64,000 bases of DNA from Sipunculus nudus (Eukaryota > Annelida > Sipuncula > Golfingiida > Sipunculidae): positions 91,333,624 to 91,397,623 of the forward strand of contig CM049308.1 of NCBI GenBank assembly GCA_026874595.1. The letters run 5' to 3'. The notes beneath the pieces were generated by a model. The model had not been told where the DNA came from. It did no database searches and was given only the letters and a program-made list of their open reading frames with translations. Both the position numbers and the translations under genes were made by a program. Of the stretch, positions 1 to 10,629 are shown one piece after another; position 1 is the stretch's first letter; each line of letters opens with the position of its first letter.

Positions 1-357
1 TTAGACTTAATAAAGTTTTTATACCGGTAGATCTGCATGGTATATAATGTAACTTGTACCTTTATGTCTGCACATGTTAACCCAAAGAATAGAAAACACA
101 TTTATCGTCCGAGTGCACCTCGGCAAGCAGCGATATCATGAACACATAAAAAACTTAAACTATTTATGTACTATCCATCACGAAGGCAAGAAGCATCGAT
201 TATGATACATCAAAGGTCAGTTTCAAAACATGACATCGAAAACCTGTTAAACTTTTCCTGAAGAGTTGAATTCTGCAATAAAAACATATAGTTAAAAAGA
301 AAGAGAAGTAAGAATTTTGTCTGGATCAGAAATAACGATCAAAGAGAAGCGCCATAC
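1..357 (-). other. Intron 1 of the signal-peptide gene (partial)
   Basis: Read on the minus strand, this follows the splice donor GTATGG at 357-352, so it is inferred to be the first intron of the gene whose exon 1 lies at 358-423. No acceptor with a following open frame was recognised before the window edge. The sequence is AT-rich and otherwise unremarkable. Confidence 0.5.
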
Positions 358-423
358 CTTGATTTGTTGAGCGAGGCCACACAACAGGAGAACCACAGAC
401 AGCGTGAACACGCGCCAGCTCAT
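358..423 (-). CDS. First coding exon of a secreted or membrane protein (signal peptide)
   Basis: The minus strand reads ATG at 423-421 and then 22 codons: Met-Ser-Trp-Arg, a hydrophobic run (VFTLSVVLLLCGLA), then Gln-Gln-Ile-Lys. Directly after it comes a splice donor, AAG|GTATGG. A short n-region with one Arg, a core of about 13 hydrophobic residues and a small-residue Gly-Leu-Ala site before Gln-Gln make a textbook secretory signal, with cleavage likely after Ala18. An in-frame upstream ATG at about 459 would add 12 polar residues (MRCQHYKSVDSA), with a stop just beyond it. The 423 start is preferred for its purine at -3 and the canonical signal length. The mature protein lies beyond the left edge, so the family cannot be named. 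Seen: ORF, hydrophobic core, donor. Inferred: secretion and gene direction. The exon is too short for length-based ORF finding. Confidence 0.7.
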
Positions 424-2676
424 CGCGCTATCCACGGACTTGTAGTGTTGGCAACGCATGTGGACCACAGAGAAATTTCACCGTGCGAAGCAAGCAGCAA
501 TGCAGCCCGCTTACTGCGCTGTGCTGTTCAGCAGTAGCTAGACAATGAGCGAACAGCCTGTTGCAGTTCTCTATTATGCTGTTACGACCTAGAGATCAAT
601 CAGCATTGAAGGGACCAACAACACGAAAGCTTTGTTTCCTAAGTCGGTTTTGTGGTCACGTTCGGGAGAGCAGATGATATAATTGTTCGTAATATCGATG
701 TGGTCCTCACATGGGTGTTATTTATGAAGCTATCGGCGATCGGGCCTGGTGAACAAAAGCCCCAAGTCGGTTATAAGCCCGATACGCACAACAGATTTCT
801 TCATGTGCCATCAACCCCCCGCATTAAGTGTCCGGTCTCAGGGTTTACGGGGACTCCCTGAAACTGCATCAAAGCGAAGTAATCCATCCTCAGAGACGCC
901 TGTTATTAATTGCCACTCTACTGTATGTTGACCAAACAGGGTTCGTTCGTAACGCTCCTATTGCTGTGTTATTTGATGGCTTTTACAGTGACTAGTAATC
1001 TGACGCACACTACCTTGACATTTTAGAAGTGTTTTTTTTTTATTCTTTTACTTTCTCCCTGTTTTTTTTTTCTGCCGCTGGAATTAGTTCTGCCCTACAG
1101 TTATATCTGGCATAGGGACTACATGCTTCATCACATGCTTCGGTTTGTAATTTATGTAATTCTGACTAAAATCTGACTTGATATTTATTTGTTCACTTGT
1201 TGTGAAATCTGTTTACCACATTCCTCTGTTTTTAATCATTTTTTTTTTCAAAATATAAATGAATCTCTTTAATTCCTTCATGACCAGATTTCAAAGTACC
1301 TAATATCTCCATCTCATGCTTAACATGATCTTAAATTATTTCATACATAACCATATTTTGCAGCCTGTAATATATATTGCACATATGCTGAATTTGACAA
1401 TAATAAACCCTCGCCTCGCGTGTTACTTTCTCAGCAATGTCACACCATCATGAGGCCATCTTCATACTACCAAGTCCGTGGCTACGCTTTCATAGACCTT
1501 GATTCAGTGACGCTCTCTCTCTCTCACTGGCGTCTGTTTCATGAATAATGAATAAAGCAATTGAACCAATCAGATGTTTCGCGTACACTAGTTATACGCG
1601 GACGTCTGGTGTGATGTTTTCATCAACTGATTAGCTTTTCAGGAAGACATTCGAAAATCTAACTTATCAAATAAAACCACATATCCCTCTATCCTGTCTG
1701 GTACATTGTTTTCTCGTTCAGGTGACGTGTGATAAGTAAATTGTTTGCACTTGATCGTTGAATTGGATAAGCATGTCGACCCGGATACCCGCAGGCTTGT
1801 TCATTACTCATAAAATAGATGCCAGAGCGTAGTAGTATAAAGATGATTCAAGCCAAAGGTCGTGTGGGTCCAATACTTTTTCAGGGGTAGACTGTAGATG
1901 GTCGCTAGTGACTCAAGGATTTTTAAATTTCGAAATCCAGAAGAATTAATAAAGATGGCATTCCTTTCAAACCCCCTCCATGGTTTTTGTATTTATGGAA
2001 TTAAATTCACATTCTTATCATATTTGTTCATATTTTTTTAAATTTTATTTTTTAAAAAGGTAAGGTATTAATCACCAAGTAACTGCAAATCAATTTTACT
2101 AATCTAATATTTATATACATGACCATATCTCATACCGGTTGTGTTTATTTCTACCATGTTTCCATCTTACTAAAAAAATTTTTTAAAAGATTTTTAAATG
2201 TTGATCCACCCAAAAAAGTGTTTGTAACTTATCGTGTATCTTTAAATGTTTTCTTTTATTATGATATCATCTTTTCTTTTTTTTCTTTTTTTTTGGCTTT
2301 TCAGTTTTTGACGCTATTTACAGTATACATCTTTGTAGATAAGGCATCATATTCACCAACGTTTTATTTTCGGGCCCCTCGTGAATTAAACGCCGAGCCA
2401 CGGTATACATATTTGTAGTGTCAGTATCTGTCAGGTTTATCGATAACCACATCGGTCCACCAGTATCGATTGATAAATCGACAACTCTCGTCAGCCCTGT
2501 CACGTTAGCACCCTGTCTGACATGTTTCCAAACAATGTATTTGCATTAGGACATTAAGTGGCTTCGTCTTCAAAGCCATTACCGCATGATCCACGGCACG
2601 CTCATCTGTAACTTCAAATAAAAATACCACCGCATATATTGGAAGCCACCTTTGACAGACATGAGACATTATTTTT
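424..2676. other. Intergenic; probable 5' UTR and promoter of the minus-strand gene at its left end
   Basis: Bases 424-700 are more GC-balanced than what follows and should hold the 5' UTR and promoter of the minus-strand signal-peptide gene. No convincing TATA box was seen. From about 1000 to 2676 the DNA is AT-rich with poly-T runs (for example 1030-1040, 1062-1071, 2277-2293). No coding exon or repeat family was recognised. Confidence 0.4.
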
Positions 2677-2853
2677 CTGGGGCGGACCCAGGATTTAGGA
2701 AAAGGAGGGGTCCTAATGACAATACCTAAAAATAGGTCCCCGGTCCTGAAAAGGGGGTTCCATTGATCTGAAACCCTTAATAAAAGGTTGCAGCGGCTTA
2801 GGAAAAAAAAACGGGGGTGGGGGGTCTGGACCCCCGTCCAGGATCCGCTCCTG
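2677..2853. mobile_element. hAT-type MITE (CAGGGGCGGATCC family), copy 1
   Basis: The left end reads CTGGGGCGGACCCAGG. The right end read in reverse is CAGGAGCGGATCCTGG, so the two form imperfect terminal inverted repeats around 177 bp of G-rich non-coding DNA. A second copy of the left end lies at 5554. CAGGGGCGGATCC-type ends are typical of short non-autonomous hAT elements in many invertebrates (family knowledge). No clear 8-bp target duplication could be aligned, so the superfamily call rests on the termini. Confidence 0.55.
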
Positions 2854-2948
2854 TTTTTGCAGAATGGTGTTGAGTTATGCTCCTTGTAGTATTACTTAAA
2901 ATGATTTGCAATTTCAATTTATCTAATCGCACAAAGTAAAGATGTTCG

Positions 2949-2952
<4 letters not shown>

Positions 2953-2988
<36 letters not shown>
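2953..2988. repeat. (TA)n microsatellite
   Basis: An uninterrupted TA run of about 36 bp directly abuts the left terminus of the Tigger-like element. That element's TA target preference explains the contact. Confidence 0.95.
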
Positions 2989-2992
<4 letters not shown>

Positions 2993-3271
2993 AGAACGCC
3001 TGATAACGGCCACGTCTCAATAACGGTCAATACGTCTATAACGGTCAGATTTTTCGGTCCCGAATTTTCGACCGTTATATTTCATAATCATTTTGTTGTC
3101 AATTACGGTCACTCCTCTATTCCATATTACGGCCAGGTTTCTCGGTCCCGCAGGCCGGAAAACGCCTCAATTACGGTCAGGGGCAGTGACTCCGTGACGT
3201 GGGCTCAACAAATCGAGCGGCCACTTCTGACCTCAATATCATTACACAATTGTCCGCTAGCACATATTCCT

Positions 3272-3313
3272 GTCTGTTAATGAGTGCCTGGATAAAGGCA
3301 CTCATTAACAGAC
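3272..3313. repeat. Perfect 18-bp hairpin inside the Tigger-like element
   Basis: GTCTGTTAATGAGTGCCT at 3272-3289 is followed by the 6-nt loop GGATAA and an exact reverse complement at 3296-3313. It lies between the left subterminal repeats and the transposase remnant. No function is known from the sequence. Confidence 0.9.
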
Positions 3314-3700
3314 TCGACCGTGACTGAGTAGTTTGATACGTCACCAGCGTCGTCCTACCCCCACACAGCCTCATTAGTATGCACAATAGTAAGGCATGTG
3401 TTCCCACTTGCGTTTATGTTTGTGAATCAGTCGTGCGAGCCGGATCTTAAACACGGTGCTTGTCATTATATCAACGATTGACAACCAGCGGGGGTCCCGA
3501 TGATTATGTCATTAAAAAACGTTAGGTAAACTGTGGATCTTTAAACTTTCTTTAAAGTCCTTTTGAACACATACATCAAACGAAAACAGTGCGGCAAACA
3601 TCGCACAATTTACTCATACATAAATATTTATGAAGGAAAAATAAACATTGTTACATGTATAAAAGGTTACGTATATTCTGTCCCAATCACCTTGACCATT

Positions 3701-3955
3701 ATGGCGACCAAGAAAAGACACGAACTTCCTCTCAAAGAAAAGGTAGACCTGATCAGAAAGAGTGACGGGAAAAGCAGCCGACAGCTAGCAGAAATCTATG
3801 GTGTCGGCCGAACTCAAGTTTTAAACATACTTAAGAGCAAGCGAGAGATCATGGAACAGTATGAAGAAAACGCAAATGCCAGAAGATAAAGACAGTGTGT
3901 ATCTACAGGGAAAGATAAACTGAACGATGTCATGTGGCAGTGGTTCAACAAATTT
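3701..3955 (+). pseudogene. Tigger-type transposase remnant (CENP-B/psq helix-turn-helix)
   Basis: The ATG at 3701 opens MATKKRHELPLKEKVDLI, followed by a helix-turn-helix (GKSSRQLAEIYGVGRTQVLN) of the CENP-B N-terminal / pipsqueak type found in TIGD and pogo transposases. After about 62 codons there is a TAA at 3887-3889. The same frame then continues RQCVSTGKDKLNDVMWQWFNKF up to about 3955, which looks like the start of the second CENP-B-type DNA-binding domain. So the TAA is a point nonsense change rather than the original end. Past 3955 the frame falls into AT-rich 3' sequence, so the rest of domain 2 and the whole DDE domain were lost by an internal deletion. In its active form the protein binds subterminal repeats and cuts and pastes at TA. 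This copy cannot encode an active enzyme. Confidence 0.85.
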
Positions 3956-4257
3956 GTACAAATATTATGGATATACAATCTGTTTGTAATTTAATAACAA
4001 ACACTGTATTTGTATAAATTGTTGGTAATTGTTATAAATAGGGTTGATGTAACTGTAAACATTTTATTTGTTATTGATAACATTAATTATACTTATACTC
4101 TGTATATACGTTTAATTAGTTGATTGTAATAAAGATTTGAACTTGGTTTCGTGTTACATTTTAACCCCTTTTCCTGGTCAAGTCCTGTATAACGGCCACT
4201 CCTGTATTAAGGCCACTTTCATCCAGTCCCGATGGTGACCGTAATACAGGCGTTCTA

Positions 4258-4260
<3 letters not shown>

Positions 4261-4315
<55 letters not shown>
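4261..4315. repeat. (TA)n microsatellite
   Basis: A 55-bp TA run directly follows the right terminus of the Tigger-like element. With 2953-2988 it suggests insertion into one pre-existing TA tract. Confidence 0.95.
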
Positions 4316-4318
<3 letters not shown>

Positions 4319-4774
4319 TTAAGTCGTAATAACAAGTCATGTCGTGTTGAGTTAAAGACTAATGTTCAAATTAGGACAGAAATATGATACGATAAAAGCT
4401 TCATTTAATCATTAGTATTTGGGTATTTCATAATCAAGCCGGAGTCAGACGGGTCACGTTTATGAACCACTTTGTTGTCTTGCACATTGACAGCGTATAT
4501 CGGACAGCCCCAATAATCAAGCGCACCTGTTTTGGTGAATAAATTCCTTTGTGATTCACATCATTAAAGTAACAAATAGTTTTGGATGGCCCTACTGATG
4601 TAGGGGTTGAATCATAATGGCGTCACCCGAAAATCTGGCAGTCGGGGAAGATTTCTATCACTTTGTAAAATTCCTGATGGGACAGAAAGGTTCCAGTTGA
4701 ATGGAACTCTACAGAAAATCTCCGGCTTCTACTGACTTAACATTAGAAATAATTGTTTTAATGTTTCTTCAGAG

Positions 4775-4775
<1 letters not shown>
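4316..4775. other. No recognised feature
   Basis: Unique-looking AT-rich DNA. Open frames are short and have no recognisable family. Confidence 0.4.

Positions 4776-4850
<75 letters not shown>
4776..4850. repeat. (TA)n microsatellite
   Basis: An uninterrupted TA run of about 75 bp, preceded by TTTCTTCAGAG. The same 11-mer in inverted form borders the TA array at 10082, so the tract may belong to a dispersed element. Confidence 0.95.
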
Positions 4851-4855
<5 letters not shown>

Positions 4856-5179
4856 TTATATTTATATATTTAGGTGCACACATATGCAAATGCTTTTTGG
4901 CCGTTGCACTTTTTCACAAGTGAATCTTAACTACTAAATAAAAGATGTGTTTCTAAAAACCGTGTTTTTATTTCAACTGGAAAGATTTATTATATTTTCA
5001 GGACACATGTGCACGTATAAATATAACTTTTCAGCTATGATCCTCTCAGTTACCCACTTTCTATGAGATACACTTTCATATCATCTATAAAAAATGTTTC
5101 CCTTAAATACGGGCATATACCGTGCGATTAATTTATCCTAAACGTATGATATGGCTGTTTATTAAAATAAACCTGTATT

Positions 5180-5457
5180 GAAGGTTCTATTAAGAACCCT
5201 ACACATGGGGTTCCACCCAGAACCTTTTAATGTTCCCCACTCAGTCCATCGTGAAGAACCTTGGAGGGTTCATCTCAGAACCTCTAAAGAGGTTCTAGAT
5301 GGAACCTGTAAGCTTCCAGAAAAGAACCTTCGGGAGGTTCTAAAAAGAACCCCGCCTTTAAGGTTCCAGCAGGAACCTTAAAAGGTTCCCCACTCAGTCC
5401 ACTCTGAAAAACCCTTTTGGGTTCTTCCTGGAACCTTTTTTTTTCTTAGAGTGTAGT
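5180..5457. repeat. AAGGTTCT-rich palindromic repeat, MITE-like
   Basis: About 278 bp densely filled with GAACCTT and AAGGTTC in alternating orientation. A phrase close to GTTCCCCACTCAGTCCA occurs twice (about 5232 and 5385). The right end, TTCTTAGAGTGTA, resembles the termini of dispersed MITEs known from fish and invertebrates. No left counterpart of that end was found, so class and exact limits are uncertain. Not coding. Confidence 0.6.
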
Positions 5458-5553
5458 TTCTTAATGAAGCAAGAATTGCACAAGGGCTTGATTAGTTGAG
5501 AGTATCCGTAGGCAAAACATATCACATCAGGAGTGCTCGTACTTCATTGGCAT

Positions 5554-5745
5554 CAGGGGCGGATCCAGGATTTAGGAAAAGGGGGGCCCAACCCAGGATG
5601 ACCAATGAAAACCCTAAAAAAAGTCCCCAGGTCTGGAAAAGGGGGGGGGGAGTCCAGGCCGAAAAAATTTGCCTCAAGCCCTTAAAAACGTTGTTTCTGA
5701 TGAAAAAGGGGGGGTCCGCCATATTTCAAATTTTCTGCTGCTGAC
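5554..5745 (+). mobile_element. hAT-type MITE (CAGGGGCGGATCC family), copy 2, right end missing
   Basis: It begins CAGGGGCGGATCCAGGATTT, matching the left end at 2677 over more than 25 bases, then runs through G-rich DNA including a 10-G tract at 5641-5650. No matching right terminus was found, so the copy is truncated or diverged. The end given is approximate. Confidence 0.5.
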
Positions 5746-5963
5746 TAAATATTTTAAAGGGTCTGGAACCGGGCTACATCAAGGATCATCTCAGCACTCG
5801 TATACATAAAAAATCTTCTCGGCCCATATATACATCAAAGATCGAGTTACCACATACAGGTATCAGTAGGGGTATGCTTCTGACCTTAACCTCAGTCTTT
5901 TTCACAGAACCAGACTCGTGACATATATGACGACCGTGTTTTCTGTGTTACTGTACTACGCCT

Positions 5964-6285
5964 GAAGGGACCTGGACATCTGAGCGGTAAAACGTTCAGC
6001 CTTCCCTCTGGCGACCCGGGTTCGATCCCAGGTGCTGCCATGAGAATGGGTTGTATAGTGGCCCGTCCAAGGTCGGTGGTTCTCTCCGGGTTCTCCGGCT
6101 TCCTGTACATATCTAACAACGATCTTTAACTCTATCAGTATCTTCTATTTTCGCCTTAAATATCTAACTATATACCGACTCAATCTGTCAAACTTTGACG
6201 TTGTTTAGGGAGCCAGTGTGGGCCGGATTTACTGGCCGGTGACTGGCTCGAGCGCCGACTTCACTTTCAGTCAGTCAGTCAATCA
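5964..6285 (+). mobile_element. tRNA-derived SINE with target-site duplication
   Basis: A tRNA-like head carries an A-box-like TGAGCGGTAAAACG (5981-5994) and a strong B box GGTTCGATCCC (6019-6029). A conserved-looking body (AAGGTCGGTGGTTCTCTCCG) follows, and the copy ends in a (TCAG)n tail. It is flanked by an 11-bp direct repeat, GTACTACGCCT (5953-5963) and GTATTACGCCT (6286-6296), matching at 10 of 11 positions. A diverged relative lies at 50288. SINEs are copied by a partner LINE. This 322-bp copy looks full length. Assignment to a named molluscan family, such as one with a V domain, needs a database comparison. Confidence 0.8.
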
Positions 6286-6610
6286 GTATTACGCCTACGC
6301 GTGGATTCCCCTTCCACTCACTTTGAATTAGTCGTATCAGAATTTTCTTCAAGAATAAACTTATAGAACAATTTCATAAATTGGAAAGGCCCATGGTCTG
6401 TTTATCGGCACCGTTGAATTTGGATGATGATAACCATACGACAGGAGTATATGATTGTTATAGCACATTCTGGATTTCAGGTGTACTGTGCGCGGGGAAG
6501 GGAATGATCCATAAGTTGTAATATGATTCAAATTAAATCTCACTGGAAGGAGACAAGCAGTGTCATAACCTGTCGTCACCTTGGTCACGGGTGTTACAGC
6601 AGAGAAAAGC

Positions 6611-6682
6611 GGCCCGAACAGGATGCGAACCCAAAACCTCGCGATCACAAGACCAGCGCAGTAACTGTTATACCTCCACGCT
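6611..6682 (-). mobile_element. tRNA-like SINE head, minus strand
   Basis: The minus strand gives a GGGTTCGCATCC B-box-like motif (6632-6621), with TGGAGGTATAACAGTTA upstream as a possible A box. A body of unknown length continues toward about 6370. Pairing is too poor for a functional tRNA. It is unlike the SINE at 5964 outside the promoter boxes. Confidence 0.45.
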
Positions 6683-6799
6683 TTAAGCTATAAAAATCAC
6701 GACTCAGTAGGCGATCTAATTTGACAGGTACAAAGCCTACTTCGAATCGAAACTGCAGATACAGTATAACTTGTCTGAAAGACACCCTTTCTATTATAT

Positions 6800-7136
6800 C
6801 CCTTTCACACGGCAGGCAATCCAAAGCGTTTTAAAGCCGTTTTAAAGTGTTTTAGATCAAGCTCAGAAGTTGGTTTCAGACCGTTTTGAATGGAATTCGT
6901 CTAATCCGCTTTACAAGTATATATCTAGTGAACGCTCTAGAGCCGTTTGGGTCCAGTTTTCAAGCAGCAACTCGGTCACAGCGTGAGCACGAATGCTTTC
7001 TCAGCATGTTCTTACATTGTTCCACATGTGAAATGTACAATTCATGCATTGGGACTGGATGCCCTTATGAACGCACAACACGGATTCGAACCGCTTTGCC
7101 AAATTCGGTTTGAAAACGTTTGGTGTGTGAAAGGGG
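6800..7136. mobile_element. MITE with CCCTTTCACAC terminal inverted repeats
   Basis: CCCTTTCACAC at 6800-6810 is matched by GTGTGAAAGGG at 7125-7135, giving an 11-bp perfect terminal inverted repeat around 337 bp without a credible coding frame. Internal DNA near both ends repeats a GTTTTAAAGC/CCGTTT theme. The target duplication is unclear, so no superfamily is assigned. Confidence 0.7.
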
Positions 7137-7320
7137 TATCACACAGGTTTACTGTATATCGAAAGCTATAGCTATACTCTGTAGTTAATGGCTGTCCATA
7201 GTATCAGGATGATATACAGTACACAGCCTATAAGCATAACACTGGACTAAGAATTAACACAAGAGTATGTAAGTGGATCTACAAAATAAAACGCGAATCC
7301 AGTCTCTCTTGAATGCCGTC

Positions 7321-7625
7321 ATTTCCTTGTCCTTAAGCCTGCGTCACATATCCAACGGCCTCCGGTCAGATTTGTGGATCGCCAGATAGTCGCCGAATTC
7401 CAACCCCGCCAGGAAGTCGAGCGTATTTTACGCTTAAAATCTAACCTGTCACATATCGGACGGGGATCGGGCGGTGCCCATTGAACAATGGTGATCAAAA
7501 TTCGTCCGGCGGCCGTCGGTAGTCGAGCGAAGGCCGCCCGGCATAATGGCAGGCGCCGTCCGAGTTGCGGTCGAAGGTCATTTGGTCTGTCGATGCCCGC
7601 CAGACACCCGGCCAATACCCGACGT
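7321..7625. repeat. GC-rich, CpG-rich island, possible MITE
   Basis: About 300 bp markedly richer in GC and CpG than both flanks, with related phrases such as GCGTCACATATCC (7331) and, in reverse, GATATGTGACAGG (7460-7448). The abrupt borders and internal inverted similarity favour an inserted repeat over a promoter. The open frames on both strands match no family I recognise. Confidence 0.4.
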
Positions 7626-9123
7626 CCTGCCTTCTTTATATTTCCTTGTATAAGTTCCTTTTTATTCCAACATGATGAGTTTCGTTAGAAAGGGAAGAAA
7701 TATAAGTAATGTTTGGTAAGGTTTATTATAAATTACAAGATAAGTAGCTAAGTGGTTAGTCTGTCAATTCAATTCCTCCTCAAGATTTTCAGCGGAGTTT
7801 TTGATATATAGTATTTGGTGCCACTATGACATCTTTGTAAATAATCATAAAAACAGAGGGACGAAAGAGACGCTCCCAAGCTCCAAAACATAAGATTGGC
7901 CAAACGCCACACACGTCATTTCAAAATATACCATACCGCAAGCAGAGAAATATATCTGTAAGTGAAATTTCTAAAGAGCATAACAGCTCTACAGCAATGA
8001 ATAAAACTCATTCTCTGCTTTTTTAGTTCTCTCTTACATCAACAATATTATGGAGTCGGTGTCTCCATTCTCCATACAAAACTTAAGCAATAACTCAGAG
8101 ATACCGACTAAGCATTGAAGAATTTGAATGTGATGATTACCACATAAGTCAACTTCTCGCAGTGTGCTGACTTTATAACGTGTAGCATAATGATCTATTG
8201 GTCATATTGGCCAGGGAACTGGGCAGGGAGTAGTTTACTTTCACGTCGGAAAACGCTACACATATGGCTGTTAAATAGACTATCTATTCGTCTCCCGTTA
8301 CCTTATAGTATATTGACGCTGGAGTCGTTATCTGATTTCCCTGTAGACCACCTTCTTTTATTAAAGACATCTATAACAAATGTAATCAACGGACTTCCGG
8401 CTCGGTGATGAATTATGGGTTAGACACGTGATCAGCATCAAGTCTGAATGATCTGGCTTTTCAGTCATGCCTCCACGGCTCATAACATTTCCTTTATTTG
8501 ATTTTTTTTATAACTTGTCTTCTACCAATAACATCGATGTTTTACATTTTTGCGAGCTCTAAATTATAATTAACAAAGCGTGAGATACCTCCCTAGTTCG
8601 GTAGAGAATTATGGGATAGGCACGGGACCGGCATGCATCAAACCTGATGCTAGTCTTTCTGACACGTGGTATTATTAGTACTTTTTATTTGTCCTTTAAG
8701 AATATGTTTAGGAAAGGAAACGGTAATGTCTAATAATGAGGATGATTTTAAGCATATAATAAGAATGATTTGTTATTAGTAAACTTGTGTAATTTTTTAA
8801 GCATGGATAGCCCACAAATCATATGCTTTACATTGACGTATGAGCTAGCTATGATGTTAAGCTTAGAATTTACCATTCGGTCTCCGACTGAATATGTCTA
8901 GGCATCATCAGTTCTGAAGTCCAAGGCTTTAATTTGGGAAATGCGCACGTGATAACAACTCTCTAGAGGTAACTGGCAAAATGTTATTTCGTGCTATATA
9001 AAGGACACTGAAAACACGAGGTAAATCTGTCGCCATTTTTATTTTTATAAGATATAAGCTATATATTTTATTAAAAACACACAGTAATCTAAGCGTAACA
9101 CTCTCTTTCAAGATTCAATACAT
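7626..9123. other. No gene; weak local duplication
   Basis: AT-rich DNA without a recognisable exon. Segments near 8390-8460 and 8585-8655 share spaced phrases (GAATTATGGG, then CACG and GCATCAA), which suggests an old duplication of about 65 bp. Confidence 0.35.
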
Positions 9124-9325
9124 TCCTGTCCTGGATAGCTGAGCTTCCACGAACCTAAAATTACCAGGAGTATAACAGAAGTCGTGAACATGCCAGTACA
9201 CGCGGATAAAACAAGTCTGTATTACTGTCCTGCATAGCTGAGCTTCCAAGGAACTTTAAATTACCAGAAGTATGACCAAAGTCGTGAACATGCCAGTACA
9301 CGCGGGTAAACAAGTCTGTATTACT
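9124..9325. repeat. Two-copy tandem duplication of about 100 bp
   Basis: Unit 1 (9124-9227) and unit 2 (9228-9325) share TAGCTGAGCTTCCA, AAATTACCAG and a long identical stretch including GTCGTGAACATGCCAGTACA. Unit 2 is about 6 bp shorter. Non-coding. Confidence 0.85.
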
Positions 9326-10031
9326 CCAGATGTGTAATAACAACTTGGAGGAAAATTATAAATTACTCCAGGTGTGTAATGATAACATCATTTATTAGTG
9401 AAAAGTGATCGTAACACGCACGATCACCACATACTCGATGGCATATATACAGGGAGTACAATATGAACACATGGTCTTTGTATAATAAGGGAAGCCAGCA
9501 CGAAGTTACCAATATCGGTCGATCGAAGATGGCAAAGAAATATCAGTTGACTCATCTAGTCTTACGTTGGTTTCGTCAAGACTTTATAAGAAGCTCGGTC
9601 TATATATGAGCAATAAGAGGATTTTGTAAACATGATAAAGAGGGAAAATTAATATGGCGTGATAATTCTCCTATTATCGTTTAATCGTGACCACGCTGGT
9701 GCAGATTATACTGTAAAGACAAAAAAGCAGAAAGAGGATGATACTTTATAACCTCGATATCGCGCCATTATCAGGACCAGAGATATTATTATCGACAGGG
9801 GAGGATTGTGGAAGACAAAGAATGTGACAATGTTAAGTTAGGTTACAGAAACCATTTATTTTTTTCATTTAACACCAAATAATGAATTCTTGATCTTCTT
9901 TTTGGTTAAGGTTATAAGATTTGAGGTATGTGGAGAACTAATTGGCCGAATCTCCCATACAGGTAAAACGAACTACAAAATAGTGGGAATTCAACATCGC
10001 CAAGGATAGATATGCAATTAATGAGGTCATA

Positions 10032-10034
<3 letters not shown>
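9326..10034. other. No recognised feature
   Basis: A small direct repeat of ATTACTCCAG(A/G)TGTGTAAT occurs at about 9321 and 9363. Otherwise no gene or repeat family was recognised. Confidence 0.35.
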
Positions 10035-10086
<52 letters not shown>

Positions 10087-10104
10087 TCTGAAGAAAAACA
10101 ACAC

Positions 10105-10150
<46 letters not shown>
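10035..10150. repeat. Two (TA)n arrays around a 28-bp spacer
   Basis: TA runs at 10035-10082 and 10111-10148 flank a spacer that starts AAAAC and ends GTTTT. The pair could pair back into a long AT hairpin, and arrays of this kind are prone to assembly error. Confidence 0.9.
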
Positions 10151-10154
<4 letters not shown>

Positions 10155-10629
10155 GTACATGTTAAACCGGAAACAGAACATAGGTCCGACACTAAATGGA
10201 CCACACTTGAAGAAACAGACACCATATGACAAAAAGTGCGCTTCTGATTGGTCCGCTCAGCGAGGAATCACACAGCGCGTGGAGGTTTCATTTAAACAGA
10301 ATCAACACTGACCTGTTTTGTCAGGTGACTGGACAGCCGTGTTCGTTATCTGAGAAAGCTGCACGGATTGCGCTTAAACAGCCTGGGGATATTTTCCAGT
10401 GGTTTCTGTTGAAGCAAGCTGCCCTTCACTGGTGTTGCCTATTTTACGAGTTCCTATACCGAATATCGTACCTCTTACAAAACGAATTAAAGAATTCAAA
10501 ATTTGTAGATATTTGCTGTTTAAGTATTTAAATATTTTACGGTTGAGATACGGTATTAGGCTTAATCTACCTTTATGCTTTATTACTGAGGTTGTTTTTC
10601 ATGTGAAGAACATGGAAGAGCGTTACAGT
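10151..10629. other. No recognised feature
   Basis: Mixed-composition DNA with short overlapping frames and no recognised domain. A CCAAT-like GATTGGTCC lies at about 10246, but nothing shows a promoter. Confidence 0.3.

Larger units (their letters stand above)
2989..4260 (+). mobile_element. Tigger/pogo-like DNA transposon, internally deleted
   Basis: The ends are inverted repeats: left CAATAGAACGCCTGATAACG and, read in reverse from 4260, CAGTAGAACGCCTGTATTAC. Both flanks are (TA)n, which fits the TA target of Tc1/mariner-pogo elements. Subterminal DNA carries many copies of an ACGGTCA/ACGGCCA motif on both sides (at least eight in 3005-3180 and several in 4190-4250), probably transposase binding sites. 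At 1,272 bp it is about half the usual autonomous length. Only the first DNA-binding domain of the transposase survives (3701-3955), and no DDE catalytic domain is present. The copy is therefore non-autonomous. Confidence 0.85.

Noticed and set aside
2798-3280. Frames containing (Ile-Tyr)n, also at 4701-4937 and 17189-17395
   Set aside because: Translations of (TA)n and (AAT)n microsatellites.
5892-6119. 75-codon minus-strand frame
   Set aside because: It runs across the SINE head and body; such frames are antisense artefacts of SINE copies.
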